Of a stretch of 39,441 nt of DNA, positions 1 to 12,720 are shown in pieces. The notes under the pieces are model-generated. The model was given only the letters and a program-made list of their open reading frames with translations. It had not been told where the DNA came from and searched no databases. Position 1 is the stretch's first letter; each line of letters starts with the position of its first letter. The position numbers and the translations under genes were made by a program. The stretch comes from DASWHK01 sp036398215 (lineage in GTDB: Bacteria; Acidobacteriota; UBA890): the NCBI GenBank assembly GCA_036398215.1, contig DASWHK010000101.1, positions 1 to 39,441 of the forward strand. The letters run 5' to 3'.

Positions 1-1318
<1,318 letters not shown>

Positions 1319-1349
1319 CGCGCGACCATCCCGGCGCCGGCGGTCACGG

Positions 1350-2510
1350 TCAACGCGCCACTTCGGCGGCCGCCGTTTCGACGATCCCCTGCATCGCCTC
1401 CTCGTGGGCCGTCAGGCTGTCGAGCAGGGCAAGCTGGACGCGGGCCCGGTCGAGGTTGTGGCCCTCGCGGTGGATCCGGAAGTAGGTGTCGCCGCGCAGG
1501 TGGTCGGTCAGGAAGCGCAGGGCGGTCTCGTAGGTCATCACCTTGCCGGCGAGCACCAGGTTGGCGACCTCGGCCGGCGCGAGGAAGCCGGCGGCCGCGC
1601 CGAGGTAGCCGCGCACCAGCCCCTCGAAGATCGGCAACTGCACGGCGGCCTTGGAGAGGTCGCGGTCGTCCTCGCGGGCGAAGCAGGTGCTGGTGCGCAC
1701 CAGGTCGCCGAAGTCGTCGAGCGCCAGGCCGGGCATCACCGTGTCGAGGTCGATCACGCAGATCCCCTCGCCGGTCTCGTCGTCGATCAGCACGTTGTTG
1801 ATCTTGGTGTCGTTGTGGGCGATCCGCAGCGGCAAGGCGCCGTCGTGCTGCAGGCGCTGCAGGGCCCCGGCGAGCGGCGCCTGCGCCTGCAGGCTTCGGA
1901 TCTCCTCGGCGGCGCCGGCGGCGCGCCGGCAGGCGTCGGCGCCGACGGCGAGCTCGAAGGCGGCAAGCCGCTTCGGCGTGTCGTGAAAGCCGGGAATCGT
2001 CACCGCCAGCGGCGGCGGCGGCAGGTCGGCGAGCTGCCGCTGGAAGGCGCCGAAGGCGCGCGCCACCTCGAAGGCCTGGCCGGGCGTCGCCACCACGTCG
2101 TAGGTGGTGGCGCCCTCGATGAACGCGAAGGTCCGCCAGTAGTCGCCGGCCTCATCGATCACGAAGTCGGCGCCGTCGCGGCTGGGCACCAGCTGCAGCA
2201 CCCGCCGCTCGATGTCGGCGGCGCCCTCGGCGAGCAGCTTGGCGTGGATGTGCCGGGTGACCCGCGCCACGTTGTCCATCAGCGCCGCCGGGTCGGCGAA
2301 GACGTCGCCGTTGATGCGCTGATGGATGAGGCGGCGGTGGACGGGGTTGGCCTCGCCGCCGGCGTGACGATCCGGCGGCGAGGCCCCCTTCCGCAGCGCG
2401 TAGGTTGCCGCGAAGGTGTCGTTGATGTGACCGCTGCCGTAGGGGACCGCGGCGACGAAGTCGCCGTCGATCGCCAGCCGCGCACCCAGCCAGGAAAGGT
2501 CTCTGCGCAT
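1350..2510 (-). CDS. nahK: N-acetylhexosamine 1-kinase-like phosphotransferase
   Basis: A 386-residue protein of the aminoglycoside phosphotransferase fold. The catalytic loop HNDTKINNVLID followed by CVIDLDTVMPGL, a DTVMPG-type metal-binding motif, is what I associate with the NahK/LnpB branch, which makes GlcNAc-1-P or GalNAc-1-P from the free sugar. The N-terminus has the loop YGSGHINDTF expected for nucleotide binding. It sits between a nucleotidyltransferase and galactokinase on the same strand, the context expected for amino-sugar and galactose activation. The ATG at 2510 has GAGG just upstream. Homoserine kinase or another small-molecule kinase is the alternative, but the motif set and neighbours favour a hexosamine kinase. 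Confidence 0.82.
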   Translation of the reverse strand: MRRDLSWLGARLAIDGDFVAAVPYGSGHINDTFAATYALRKGASPPDRHAGGEANPVHRRLIHQRINGDVFADPAALMDNVARVTRHIHAKLLAEGAADIERRVLQLVPSRDGADFVIDEAGDYWRTFAFIEGATTYDVVATPGQAFEVARAFGAFQRQLADLPPPPLAVTIPGFHDTPKRLAAFELAVGADACRRAAGAAEEIRSLQAQAPLAGALQRLQHDGALPLRIAHNDTKINNVLIDDETGEGICVIDLDTVMPGLALDDFGDLVRTSTCFAREDDRDLSKAAVQLPIFEGLVRGYLGAAAGFLAPAEVANLVLAGKVMTYETALRFLTDHLRGDTYFRIHREGHNLDRARVQLALLDSLTAHEEAMQGIVETAAAEVAR

Positions 2511-2634
2511 GGCCTCGCTCAGCGCTCGACCATCATCGATGAGCGGTCCGAGCCCGCCGCGGTGACGAGCCCGGCGACAAGATGTTCTGAGAGTGCCCCA
2601 CTTTCATCACCTCGGATGCTCGTGGGAAGGACCC

Positions 2635-3738
2635 CTAACCCCACAGCTTCTCGGGGTACTCGCCGGCGTCGATCAGCTCGCGGATGCTTCGCGCGACGCC
2701 CTCGCGATCCTCCCGGTAGGTGACGCCGAACCACGGCCCGCCGCCCTCGAGCACCCGCACCCTCGCCGCCCCCTCGGCGATCAGGCGATCGATCAGATCG
2801 GGCAACAGGAACTCGCCAACGGGATCGCCGATGCGAGACTCGAGAAACTCGACCAGACCGGCCTCGAGGTGGGGGAAGATCGACGGCGTGAAGCCCCACA
2901 GGTTCATCGATACGGTCTCGGTGCCGGTCAGGCGGCCGGGCTCGTCGCCGTCTCCCGGATAGATCGCGCCCTGCCGCTGGCGGGCGATCTCGCGCAGCTC
3001 GACGATCTGCTCCAGAAAGCCGCCGCTCGTCCGGCAGACGCCGCGCGTGACGGTGCCGTGGGCGGAGAGTGTCTCGCGCAGCACGAAGCCGACCATCGCG
3101 TAGTCGTCGTGCCCGCTGCGCAGGTGCTCGCCGAGCATCTTGTAGGCGCGCCTCCCGTAGAAATCGTCGGCGTTGACGACGGCGAAGGGACCGCCGAGGT
3201 GCTGCCGGGCGGCGAGGGTCGCGTGCCCCGTCCCCCAGGGCTTCTCGCGATTCTCCGGGAGGTCGAAGCCCCGCGGCAGGTCGTCGAGCTCCTGGAATGC
3301 GTAGCCGACGGTCAACCCGTCGAGCTCCTCGTAGCGGGCGCCGACGCGATCGACGAAATCATCCTCGATGTCGCGGCGGATCACGAACACGACCTTTTCG
3401 AAGCCGGCCCGCACGGCGTCGAAGATCGAGTAGTCGAGCAGCGTCTCGCCGGAAGGCCCCACCGGGTCGATCTGCTTGAGGCCGCCGTAGCGGCTGCCCA
3501 TGCCGGCGGCGAGAACCACCAGGGCCGGCGCCTCGGCCTCTCGCGGCTGTTCTGCACGACGCGGCGCCGCCTCGTCGACGGGCGCTCGCGCCGCCACCGC
3601 GACACCCTCGCGAGGAGCGAGAAGAGCGGCATCGACGAACGCGGCCCGGGTCGCGGCCACAACGGCCTGATACGCGCGTGTGCTCACCTCGCGCGAAGCC
3701 TCCGCCGGCGACGCCCTCCCCTGCACGGCGCCCGTCAT
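2635..3738 (-). CDS. Sugar-1-phosphate nucleotidyltransferase
   Basis: A 367-residue NDP-sugar pyrophosphorylase-like protein. The nucleotide-binding signature LAAGMGSRYGGLKQ starts near residue 76, and VNADDFYG holds the metal-binding aspartate region. C-terminal motifs include GTETVSMNLWGF and PWFGVTYREDR. Family members usually begin close to LAAGMG, so about 70 Ala/Arg-rich residues are extra. The ATG at 3738 is still favoured because it overlaps the previous stop as ATGA, implying translational coupling to the phosphoesterase gene. With NahK and GalK downstream, a role in turning hexosamine-1-P or galactose-1-P into a nucleotide sugar is likely. The substrate cannot be read from the sequence. 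Confidence 0.83.
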   Translation of the reverse strand: MTGAVQGRASPAEASREVSTRAYQAVVAATRAAFVDAALLAPREGVAVAARAPVDEAAPRRAEQPREAEAPALVVLAAGMGSRYGGLKQIDPVGPSGETLLDYSIFDAVRAGFEKVVFVIRRDIEDDFVDRVGARYEELDGLTVGYAFQELDDLPRGFDLPENREKPWGTGHATLAARQHLGGPFAVVNADDFYGRRAYKMLGEHLRSGHDDYAMVGFVLRETLSAHGTVTRGVCRTSGGFLEQIVELREIARQRQGAIYPGDGDEPGRLTGTETVSMNLWGFTPSIFPHLEAGLVEFLESRIGDPVGEFLLPDLIDRLIAEGAARVRVLEGGGPWFGVTYREDREGVARSIRELIDAGEYPEKLWG

Positions 3739-4577
3739 CGCAGCTCCACCACCAGCAGCAACGGCCGGTGGTCCGACGCCACCGGCTCGTCGATGACCCG
3801 CTGCTCGATCACGGTGAAGCGCGCGGCCGGGCGGTAGGCGATGAAGTCGATCTCGCGGGCCGGCGCGTCGGAGGGAAACGTCAGGTGGTCGTCGCCCTTG
3901 GCGGGGATCGCGAACGTCTCGCCGATCAGCTCCATGACCGGCGACCCCGGCGTCGAGTTGAAGTCGCCGGCCAGGATCACCAGGGCGGACTCGCCTTCCA
4001 GGACCTCGAGCAGGCGCCGGGCCTGCGCCATCCGCTCCTCCTCGGTGCGATAGAAGTGGATGCCCGCGAACACCAGCTCGCCGGCGTCACCCGGCAGCCG
4101 CGCCCGGATCGCCAGCGAAGTGCGCGGCTCCGGCCCGGGAGGAAGCCGGTGGTTGATCGGCTCCGTGAAGGCGAGCTTCGAGAGCACGGCCATCCCGTAG
4201 CGGCCCCCCTGATAGTCCATGAACGGGCCGAACACCGGCTCCATGCCGGTCAGCTCGCCGAGCCGCGCCGCCTGATCGACGCCGCCGGTGCGCTCGGTCC
4301 GCTCGTCGATCTCCTGGAGCGCCACCAGGTCGGGCTCCAGCGAGCGGATCAGCGCCGCGATCCGCTCGAGGTCGAGGACCTCGTCGTTGCCGGCGCCGTG
4401 GTGGACGTTGTAGGCGAGGATCCGCAGGCGGACGGGCTCCTGCGGGTTCGCAACGACGCCGCCGCCAGCGCCGCCGAACAGGATTCCAACCACAATCAGG
4501 CCGAGCAGCGCGCGACCACCGGCCGCGCCCAGCGGTCGCTCCAGGGGAGCATCTGCAACTTCCAGGGTGCCGAGCAT
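3735..4577 (-). CDS. Endonuclease/exonuclease/phosphatase family protein
   Basis: A 280-residue EEP-fold phosphoesterase. Family motifs appear in order: LAYNVHHGAG, LVALQEIDERTERT (catalytic metal-binding Glu), FAGIHFY, LAGDFNSTPGS (Asp/Asn pair) and the terminal SDHRPLL histidine motif. A hydrophobic segment at about residues 24-42 suggests an N-terminal anchor or export signal, so the enzyme probably faces the periplasm. The ATG lies seven bases after a TAGTAT hexamer and has no Shine-Dalgarno, consistent with a leaderless transcript. It overlaps the nucleotidyltransferase gene by four bases. Substrates in this superfamily range from DNA to phospholipids and sugar phosphates, so no specific function is assigned. 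Confidence 0.88.
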   Translation of the reverse strand: MLGTLEVADAPLERPLGAAGGRALLGLIVVGILFGGAGGGVVANPQEPVRLRILAYNVHHGAGNDEVLDLERIAALIRSLEPDLVALQEIDERTERTGGVDQAARLGELTGMEPVFGPFMDYQGGRYGMAVLSKLAFTEPINHRLPPGPEPRTSLAIRARLPGDAGELVFAGIHFYRTEEERMAQARRLLEVLEGESALVILAGDFNSTPGSPVMELIGETFAIPAKGDDHLTFPSDAPAREIDFIAYRPAARFTVIEQRVIDEPVASDHRPLLLVVELR

Positions 4578-4584
4578 GGCGGCA

Positions 4585-4590
4585 ATACTA
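4585..4590 (-). promoter_or_regulatory. Candidate -10 box, leaderless start
   Basis: On the minus strand TAGTAT is followed by seven bases and then the ATG of the EEP gene at 4577. TANNNT hexamers at this distance are the known signature of leaderless promoters in several phyla. Transcription start is inferred only. Confidence 0.45.
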
Positions 4591-4601
4591 GCAACCCTGC
4601 G

Positions 4602-7483
<2,882 letters not shown>

Positions 7484-7487
<4 letters not shown>

Positions 7488-7828
7488 CCCGTCAACTTCG
7501 CGTCGCGCAGATCGGCGACCAGCTCGTCGAGGCGGGCGGCCTCGGCGGCGAAGACCTCCCTGCCAAAGGCGGTGATCCGATAGGGCTGCCGGCGCGGGCC
7601 GCCATCGCTCTCGGTGGCCTCGGTCTCCTCGATCAGCCCCCGCCGCGCCAGCGTGTCGATGGCCTCGTACAGCGAGCCCGGCTTGATCGTCACCCGCCCG
7701 CGGCTGAGCGTCTCGACCTCGCGGAGTAGCGCATACCCATGCTGCTCCCGCTCCGCCAGCGCCCACAGGATCAAGAACACCCGCGGCGTCAGCGGCAGCA
7801 GGTCGCTCGGATCTTCCACAGTCGCCAT
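7484..7828 (-). CDS. PadR family transcriptional regulator
   Basis: A 114-residue winged-helix repressor of the PadR family. It carries the characteristic opening LTPRVFLILWALAEREQHGYALLREVE, the recognition segment IKPGSLYEAIDTLARRGLIEE, the wing RRQPYRITAFGREVF and a short C-terminal helix for dimerisation. The ATG at 7828 is chosen over the one at 7852 because GGAGGG lies six bases before it. The stop overlaps the permease start, so the two genes are co-transcribed, a standard PadR-ADOP pairing. The gene is probably autoregulated through the palindrome at 7913-7938. Confidence 0.92.
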
Positions 7829-7912
7829 CGCTTCCCTCCGTGTCGCTTTCATCGCGCCCTCTGGCCGCCGACGCTCGGCGGCGGGCAGCTCGCCCGCAGT
7901 ATTCAGGTTTCA

Positions 7913-7960
7913 GGTACTCAGGAATCCTGAATAGTACCGGTCCCGCCGCGCGAGCGTCAA
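7913..7960 (-). promoter_or_regulatory. padR promoter with overlapping palindromic operator
   Basis: On the minus strand a TTGACG (-35, 7960-7955), an 18-base spacer and TACTAT (-10, 7936-7931) form a good sigma70-like promoter. It is overlapped by a perfect inverted repeat TCAGGA-A-TCCTGA (7918-7930) flanked by GGTAC at 7913 and GTACC at 7934. Two more TCAGG units lie just downstream on the transcript side (about 7902-7913). This arrangement fits a PadR autorepression operator; binding is inferred. Confidence 0.6.
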
Positions 7961-8020
7961 GTGTCGCTCGCCCGGTAGCACCGGCAGCCGATTGTCAGCC
8001 GCGACGAGCATTTTGGGGGC

Positions 8021-8050
8021 GCGCCCGTAGCTCAGGCGACAGGGCAGCAA
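8021..8050 (+). pseudogene. tRNA-Arg-like 5' fragment
   Basis: GCGCCCGTAGCTCAG followed by GCGACAGGGCAGC looks like the acceptor strand and D-arm of a tRNA, closest in my memory to tRNA-Arg(CCU): GCTC can pair with GGGC across an eight-base loop. No anticodon arm follows. See the matching 3' fragment at 8863. It could be a chance match, but the 15-base start is very tRNA-like. Confidence 0.4.
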
Positions 8051-8207
8051 CGGGTGGTCGGCCTTCTCCCGCGGCGGCGAGAACGTGGCGCACGAGTGTG
8101 TCCAATACGTACATCCCTGCCGCCCGCGTCGTCTCCATTACCGGGTGAACGGGGTCGAGAAGCCCGCGCTGCTTCGCAAGAGGTAGGGATTCTCGCGGCG
8201 AAGGGGG

Positions 8208-8389
8208 CTACTCCGTGAGCCCAAGCTGCCGGCGAATCACCGCGCAGAGGCTGTCCTTGATCTCGCCGTGGCGAGGTATCGGAGCCTTGCGCCCGTTACG
8301 AGGATTCGCGTAGAGGTCGTGGCGTTGCCGTGACGCTTGAGGTAGCAACCAGCGTGGGTCAGCTCCTTGAGGAACGCCCGCCGTTTCAC
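8208..8389 (-). pseudogene. hicA: HicA-type toxin, frameshifted
   Basis: Reading from a GTG at 8389 gives MKRRAFLKELTHAGCYLKRHGN, the start of a HicA mRNA interferase. One base then appears to be missing near 8326-8330. The +1 frame continues as RHDLYANPRNGRKAPIPRHG and ends IRRQLGLTE at 8208, completing a normal-sized HicA of about 60 residues with the expected basic RNA-binding fold and the catalytic histidine in the GNRHDLY-type segment. The GTG overlaps the hicB stop. The length of 182 bases (not a multiple of three) fits one deleted C. This is either a genuine inactivated toxin or a single-base assembly error; the second is quite possible because the rest is intact. Confidence 0.75.
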
Positions 8390-8595
8390 ACCTCGAGCTC
8401 GATGGGCTTGCGCTGGGCTCCGGCCGGGATGGCGTCCGGTGCCTCATCGGCCAGCACGAGGTCGTAGGCGTCGCGTATGTTCTCCTCAAGGTCCTCGAGG
8501 GTCTCGCCTTGGCTGAAGACTCCGGGCACCTCTCGCAGGCGCCCGACGTACCAACCCTCATCCAGCCAGTACTCAAGGGTAAAAGCATGGCGCAT
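8386..8595 (-). CDS. hicB: HicB family antitoxin
   Basis: A 69-residue partial-RNase-H-fold antitoxin. The sequence LEYWLDEGWYVGRLREVPGV then FSQGETLEDLEENIRDAYDLVL is the typical HicB core. The ATG at 8595 is preceded by AGGAGG at ideal spacing. The stop overlaps the GTG of hicA, so the order is antitoxin first. HicB neutralises HicA by blocking its active site; here the partner is frameshifted, so the antitoxin may be an orphan. No DNA-binding C-terminal extension is present, which is common in short HicB proteins. Confidence 0.85.
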   Translation of the reverse strand: MRHAFTLEYWLDEGWYVGRLREVPGVFSQGETLEDLEENIRDAYDLVLADEAPDAIPAGAQRKPIELEV

Positions 8596-8862
8596 GACAA
8601 TCCTCCTGCGTGGATTGTAGCGTGCGCGGCGGCGGGGCCTGAGCCCGAGCCGGAACCACACGATGCAACCTTGACCCCATCGAATCGGTGGGCCTCGTCC
8701 AGGAACGGCCTCCGCGCGGCCGCCGGCATCGTCGCAATGAGCGTGGCACCAAGGCGTTGGGCGAGCGGGATCGCGGCGGGCCGGCGACGCGGTCATAGAG
8801 TCGCGCCAGCAGATCGAGCGTTGGGCTCAACTTGCTGATCTAGCGCGACTTGTATGCCTTCG

Positions 8863-8912
8863 ACCTGCGGACCTCTAGTCGCGGGTCGGGGGTTCGAATC
8901 CTCCCGGGCTTC
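8863..8912 (+). pseudogene. tRNA-Arg-like 3' fragment
   Basis: GCGGACCTCTAGTCGCGGGT resembles an anticodon arm plus variable loop, followed by a full T-arm GGGGG-TTCGAAT-CCTCC and CGGGCTT in the position of the 3' acceptor strand. No complete 5' half lies just upstream and no CCA follows. The acceptor strand pairs at six of seven positions (one G-T) with the 5' fragment at 8021. A damaged anticodon loop argues for a non-functional remnant. Confidence 0.5.
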
Positions 8913-8965
8913 CGTGCGTCCCGGACGCTGTTGGCGCGCCCGAGGCGCACGGTCGCTCCCGATCG

Positions 8966-9394
8966 TCAGGCTTCCTTGTAGACGGCGGCGCCGGAGACGG
9001 CGCCGACGATCGCGACCACGAGCTGGACGACGGCCATCTTCCAGAACATGGGCCACGTCAGGAGTTGCTCCTGCGTGAGTCCGAGCATGATCAAGGTCAC
9101 GGCGGCGTACAGGATGATGCCGGCGTAGGCGGCCGTCTTCGGACCTGCCCCGAACCTCGGCCGGATGGCGGCGTAGGTGAAGACGACGAGGATCCCGAAG
9201 ACAAAGTCGATTGAGATCCAGACAGCCATGTTCGCCGTCGATTCCATCGCCGCCGGATCGATGCCGAGCCGCACGGCGTTGGCGCGGAAATCCTCGCCCA
9301 TGAGCAACATTCCGTTGACGATGTCGAGCACGTTGTAGACGAGCCCGGCGACGAGACCGCCGATGATCACCTTGGCGCCGTTGATCCCAGCCAT
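8966..9394 (-). CDS. Small four-helix membrane protein, unknown function
   Basis: A 142-residue protein with four predicted membrane helices: VIIGGLVAGLVYNVLDIVNGM, the IDFVFGILVVFTYAAI region, YAGIILYAAVTLIMLGL, and AVVQLVVAIVGAVSGAAV near the end. The start at 9394 is chosen over the upstream ATG because AGGAGGACCCT precedes it. It is monocistronic, divergent from the kinase gene to the right, and followed by the tRNA-like fragment. I do not recognise a named family; similar small four-helix proteins are common in environmental bacteria. Confidence 0.75.
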   Translation of the reverse strand: MAGINGAKVIIGGLVAGLVYNVLDIVNGMLLMGEDFRANAVRLGIDPAAMESTANMAVWISIDFVFGILVVFTYAAIRPRFGAGPKTAAYAGIILYAAVTLIMLGLTQEQLLTWPMFWKMAVVQLVVAIVGAVSGAAVYKEA

Positions 9395-9781
9395 AGGGTC
9401 CTCCTTGAGCACTCACCGGAAGGAGTCCGGTGGCGTGGCCGCGGCGAATCTAGCACGGCAGGCGGTTCAAGGACCACGAAACGCCACCTTGCTACCTGCG
9501 CCCCCAACAACAGCAACACGAATAGCGGACTCGCCAACTAGGCGCGCGTCGCTTCGCGCAGGGTGGGGGCGTCGTGGCGAGCCGTCGCGGACGCGGTCGG
9601 TTCCGCGGACCCGGCAGCCTGGCGCGGCGTCGCCCGGCATCCTTGGCGTGCACGCCGACGGCGGCGGCCGCAGCACGGATGGGGCGTCACCTGGCGGCGC
9701 GTCCTGTACTTCTACCGCGGGCTGCTGATATAGACTCCCCCGAAAACGCTGGAGGACTTGCCCTGATCTGGGAAAAGGACC
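9395..9781. other. Non-coding intergenic stretch
   Basis: No credible gene is seen between the start of the membrane protein and the propeller remnant. A short in-frame piece around 9695-9720 (VLYFYRG) may belong to the decayed propeller gene that follows. Confidence 0.5.
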
Positions 9782-9912
9782 CTCAGCGACAAGCTGATGC
9801 GCAACCAGTTCGGCGAGGGCAGCACGCTGGCGCCGCGCGGAGACACGCTCTTGCACGTCTGGGACCAGATCGGCGGCCAGTCGTTCGTCGTTGCCCGCGA
9901 CAAGCGCACTGC
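9782..9912 (+). pseudogene. PQQ-type beta-propeller gene remnant
   Basis: The + frame starting CTC at 9782 reads LSDKLMRNQFGEGSTLAPRG then DTLLHVWDQIGGQSFVVARD and KRT before degenerating. This matches a blade of BamB/PQQ-binding-like propellers, where GEGSxPALxGDxLxxxWD and SFVxALDKRTGEE are recurrent. Upstream, the neighbouring frame has WEKD, typical of the preceding blade, so at least one frameshift is present. No start or complete domain remains. It lies 73 bases before the kinase start and may now serve as its upstream region. Confidence 0.55.
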
Positions 9913-9984
9913 ATCGCGGAGAGCTGACGCGCCGGAACCGGCTCGCGGGCGTCCTGGCGGCGCCCCGGCGGCAGGAGCGAGCCC

Positions 9985-12720
9985 GTGGCGGGAATTGCCT
10001 TGATTGGCAGATTGCTGGGCCATTACGAGGTCGTCGAGCTGCTCGGTGCAGGCGGCATGGGCGAGGTGTACCTGGGGCGGGACCCCCGCCTCGGCCGCAA
10101 CGTGGCGATCAAGGTGCTGCCGGCCGAGTTCGCCACCAGCCCGGAGCGGCTGGCGCGCTTCGAGCAGGAAGCGCGGGCGGCGGCGGCGCTCAATCACCCC
10201 CACATCGCCGCGGTGTACGACGTCGGCAGCGAGGGCGACGTCCACTTCATCGTGCAGGAGCACCTGCAAGGGCAGAGCCTGCGGCAGCGGCTCGATCGAG
10301 GGGCGCAGCCGCTTACCGAGGCGCTCTCGCTGGCGATCGAGGTGGGCGAAGCGCTGGCCGCGGCGCACAAGGCCGGGATCATCCACCGCGATCTGAAACC
10401 CGACAACATCTTCGTGACCGAAGAGGGGCACGCCAAGATCCTCGACTTCGGCCTCGCCAAGCTCACCGAGGTTGCCGCGGCCGGCGGCGCCGCGGTGTCG
10501 AGGTCGCCGACGGTGCTGGGCACGGTGGCGGGGCAGGTAATGGGCACGGCCGGCTACATGTCGCCGGAGCAGGTGCACGGCGATGCCGGCATCGACCAGC
10601 GTGCCGACCTGTTCGCCTTCGGCTGCGTCCTCTACGAGATGGCGGCCGGCAGGCGCGCCTTCGGCGGCGAGACGGTGCTCGATACGCTGCACGCGATCGC
10701 CCGCACCGAGCCGCGGCCGCTCGCCGAGATCAAGCCCAACCTGCCGGCGGAGCTGCAGCGCATCCTGCGCAAGTGCCTGGCCAAGGATCGCGGCGCGCGC
10801 TACCAGGCGGCTGCAGACCTGATCGTGGATCTGCGCGCCCTCGCCGGCGAGGTGGAGTCCGGGACCGCGGGGAGCATCGAGCACGCGCCCGCCGCGCCGG
10901 CGCCGCCGGCGGCCGTGGGGCGCTCCTGGAGCCGCACGGGGCTGGCGCTGCTGGCGACGCTCCCGGCCCTCGCGGCCGCGCTGATCGTCGGATCCGTGGC
11001 GTGGTGGACGCTGCGTCCGCCGCCTGCCGACCCGATCCGCTTCGAGATCGGCGATCCTCCCTTCGCGGACTCAGAAGGCAACGGCGTGCTCGTATCGCCG
11101 GACGGACGGCTCATCGTGTTCGGCGCCATTCCCGCAGAAGGCACGGGGCCCGCCGTCCACGTCAGGTCGGTCGACGCGACCGAGGTCCGCCGCTTGTCGG
11201 AGGTCGACGCCTGGGCCTATCCATTCTTTTCGCCCGACGGCGAGTGGCTGGCGTTCCGCCGCGGCGCGGATCTCGTCAAGGCGCCCGTTGCCGGCGGCTC
11301 GCCATCCCTGATTCACGCGCTGCCCGAGGCCACCTTCGTCCGCACCTTTCAAGGGGGCTGTTGGTCCGCGGACGGCTGGATCCTGTTCTCCTCGGGTGGG
11401 GCTCTCTACCGGGTCCCCGATGACGGCAGCGAGGCGCCTCGGTTGGTGGTCGAGCCCGACGCACAGCTCGGCGAGCTGCGCCATCCGGACCTGCTTCCCG
11501 ACGATCGCGCGGCGCTCGTGACGCTGTGGGGCGGCAGCACCGCCAGCGCCCGCATCGGCGTCGCCGACCTGGACACCGGCGTGGTACGCGACCTGCGCAT
11601 CGACGGCAGCGATCCCCAGTACCTGCCGACCGGCCACCTGGTGTGGGTGCGCGACGACACGCTGCTGGCGGCGCCGTTCGATGCCGCCGCCCGCGAGGTC
11701 ACCGGGTCCCGCGTCCGCGTGCAGGACGGAATCGAGGTGGGACCCGCAGGGCCCGGCAAGCTCGGCATCTCGCGGAGCGGCACCCTCGCCTACAGCTCCG
11801 TCGGGGCCTCGGCCGACTTCTCGCTCGTTTGGATCGATCGCGCCGGCAACCGGGAGCCCCTCCTGACGGAGGTCGGCGATCAGATCTGGACCCCGCGCCT
11901 GTCGCCGAACGGGCGCCGGATCGCCATGGGGCTCGGTCCTGGGGCGTTGGGCGCGCAGGTGTGGATCTACGAGATCGAGCACGCGACGCTCAATCCGCTC
12001 ACCACCGCGAACGAGAGCAGCATGGCCAACTTTCCACTGTGGACTGCGGACGGGACGGCGCTCCTGTACACCTCTACCACCTCCGGGCCCCTCGCCATCC
12101 ATCGGAAGCGGGCCGACTTCACCGGTGAGCGCGAGCTGCTCATCCAGGGGACCCCGGGGGTGTTCGCGTCGTCGTTGACCCCGGACGGCAAGCAGCTAGC
12201 GATGATGACCGGGGACTACCCCACTACGCTGGGCATTTCCATCGCCAGCCTCACCGCCGGCGCCGAGCCGCGCGCCTGGGTCGACGAGTCGTTCAACGAG
12301 ATGACGCCGATGATCTCGCCCGACGGTCTCTGGCTGGCCTACGTTTCCAACGTCTCGGGCGAGAATCAGGTCTACGTCAGGCCATTCCCCGGCCCGGGGG
12401 TGCGTATCCAGGTATCGAACGACGGCGGCACCGAGCCGCGCTGGGCGCCCCACGGCCGCGAGCTGTTCTATCGCAGAGGAGCAACGATGACCGCGGTGGA
12501 GGTCTCGGCGAAGGCGGAATTCGACCTCGGCGCCCGCACGCCGTTGTTCGTCAACGAGCGCGCGATCGATGACCCGTGGTGGGTCAACTACGACATCGAC
12601 GCCGATGGCCAGCGCTTCCTGATGGCCGAGAGGGGCAGCGGCCAGGTGGCGCGCGGCGGCATCGTCGTCGTCGTCAATTGGTTCGAGGAGCTGAAGCGGC
12701 GCCTGCCGGCAGGTCGCTAG
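9985..12720 (+). CDS. Ser/Thr protein kinase with TolB-like propeller
   Basis: A 911-residue Hanks-type receptor kinase. The catalytic domain spans about residues 13-280: glycine loop GAGGMGEVYLG (21-31), VAIKVLP lysine (43), HRDLKPDNI catalytic loop (near 134), DFGLAK (near 153), and GTAGYMSPEQ activation segment. An Ala/Pro linker leads to one membrane helix (about 320-345, LALLATLPALAAALIVGSV). The periplasmic part is a WD40/TolB-like propeller with repeated blades such as LVSPDGRLIVFG, FSPDGEWLAFRR, LSPNGRRIAMG and ISPDGLWLAYVSN. The start is GTG with GGAG nine bases upstream. This architecture is frequent in Acidobacteriota and probably couples an extracytoplasmic signal to phosphorylation. 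No cognate substrate gene is adjacent. Confidence 0.93.
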   Translation: MAGIALIGRLLGHYEVVELLGAGGMGEVYLGRDPRLGRNVAIKVLPAEFATSPERLARFEQEARAAAALNHPHIAAVYDVGSEGDVHFIVQEHLQGQSLRQRLDRGAQPLTEALSLAIEVGEALAAAHKAGIIHRDLKPDNIFVTEEGHAKILDFGLAKLTEVAAAGGAAVSRSPTVLGTVAGQVMGTAGYMSPEQVHGDAGIDQRADLFAFGCVLYEMAAGRRAFGGETVLDTLHAIARTEPRPLAEIKPNLPAELQRILRKCLAKDRGARYQAAADLIVDLRALAGEVESGTAGSIEHAPAAPAPPAAVGRSWSRTGLALLATLPALAAALIVGSVAWWTLRPPPADPIRFEIGDPPFADSEGNGVLVSPDGRLIVFGAIPAEGTGPAVHVRSVDATEVRRLSEVDAWAYPFFSPDGEWLAFRRGADLVKAPVAGGSPSLIHALPEATFVRTFQGGCWSADGWILFSSGGALYRVPDDGSEAPRLVVEPDAQLGELRHPDLLPDDRAALVTLWGGSTASARIGVADLDTGVVRDLRIDGSDPQYLPTGHLVWVRDDTLLAAPFDAAAREVTGSRVRVQDGIEVGPAGPGKLGISRSGTLAYSSVGASADFSLVWIDRAGNREPLLTEVGDQIWTPRLSPNGRRIAMGLGPGALGAQVWIYEIEHATLNPLTTANESSMANFPLWTADGTALLYTSTTSGPLAIHRKRADFTGERELLIQGTPGVFASSLTPDGKQLAMMTGDYPTTLGISIASLTAGAEPRAWVDESFNEMTPMISPDGLWLAYVSNVSGENQVYVRPFPGPGVRIQVSNDGGTEPRWAPHGRELFYRRGATMTAVEVSAKAEFDLGARTPLFVNERAIDDPWWVNYDIDADGQRFLMAERGSGQVARGGIVVVVNWFEELKRRLPAGR

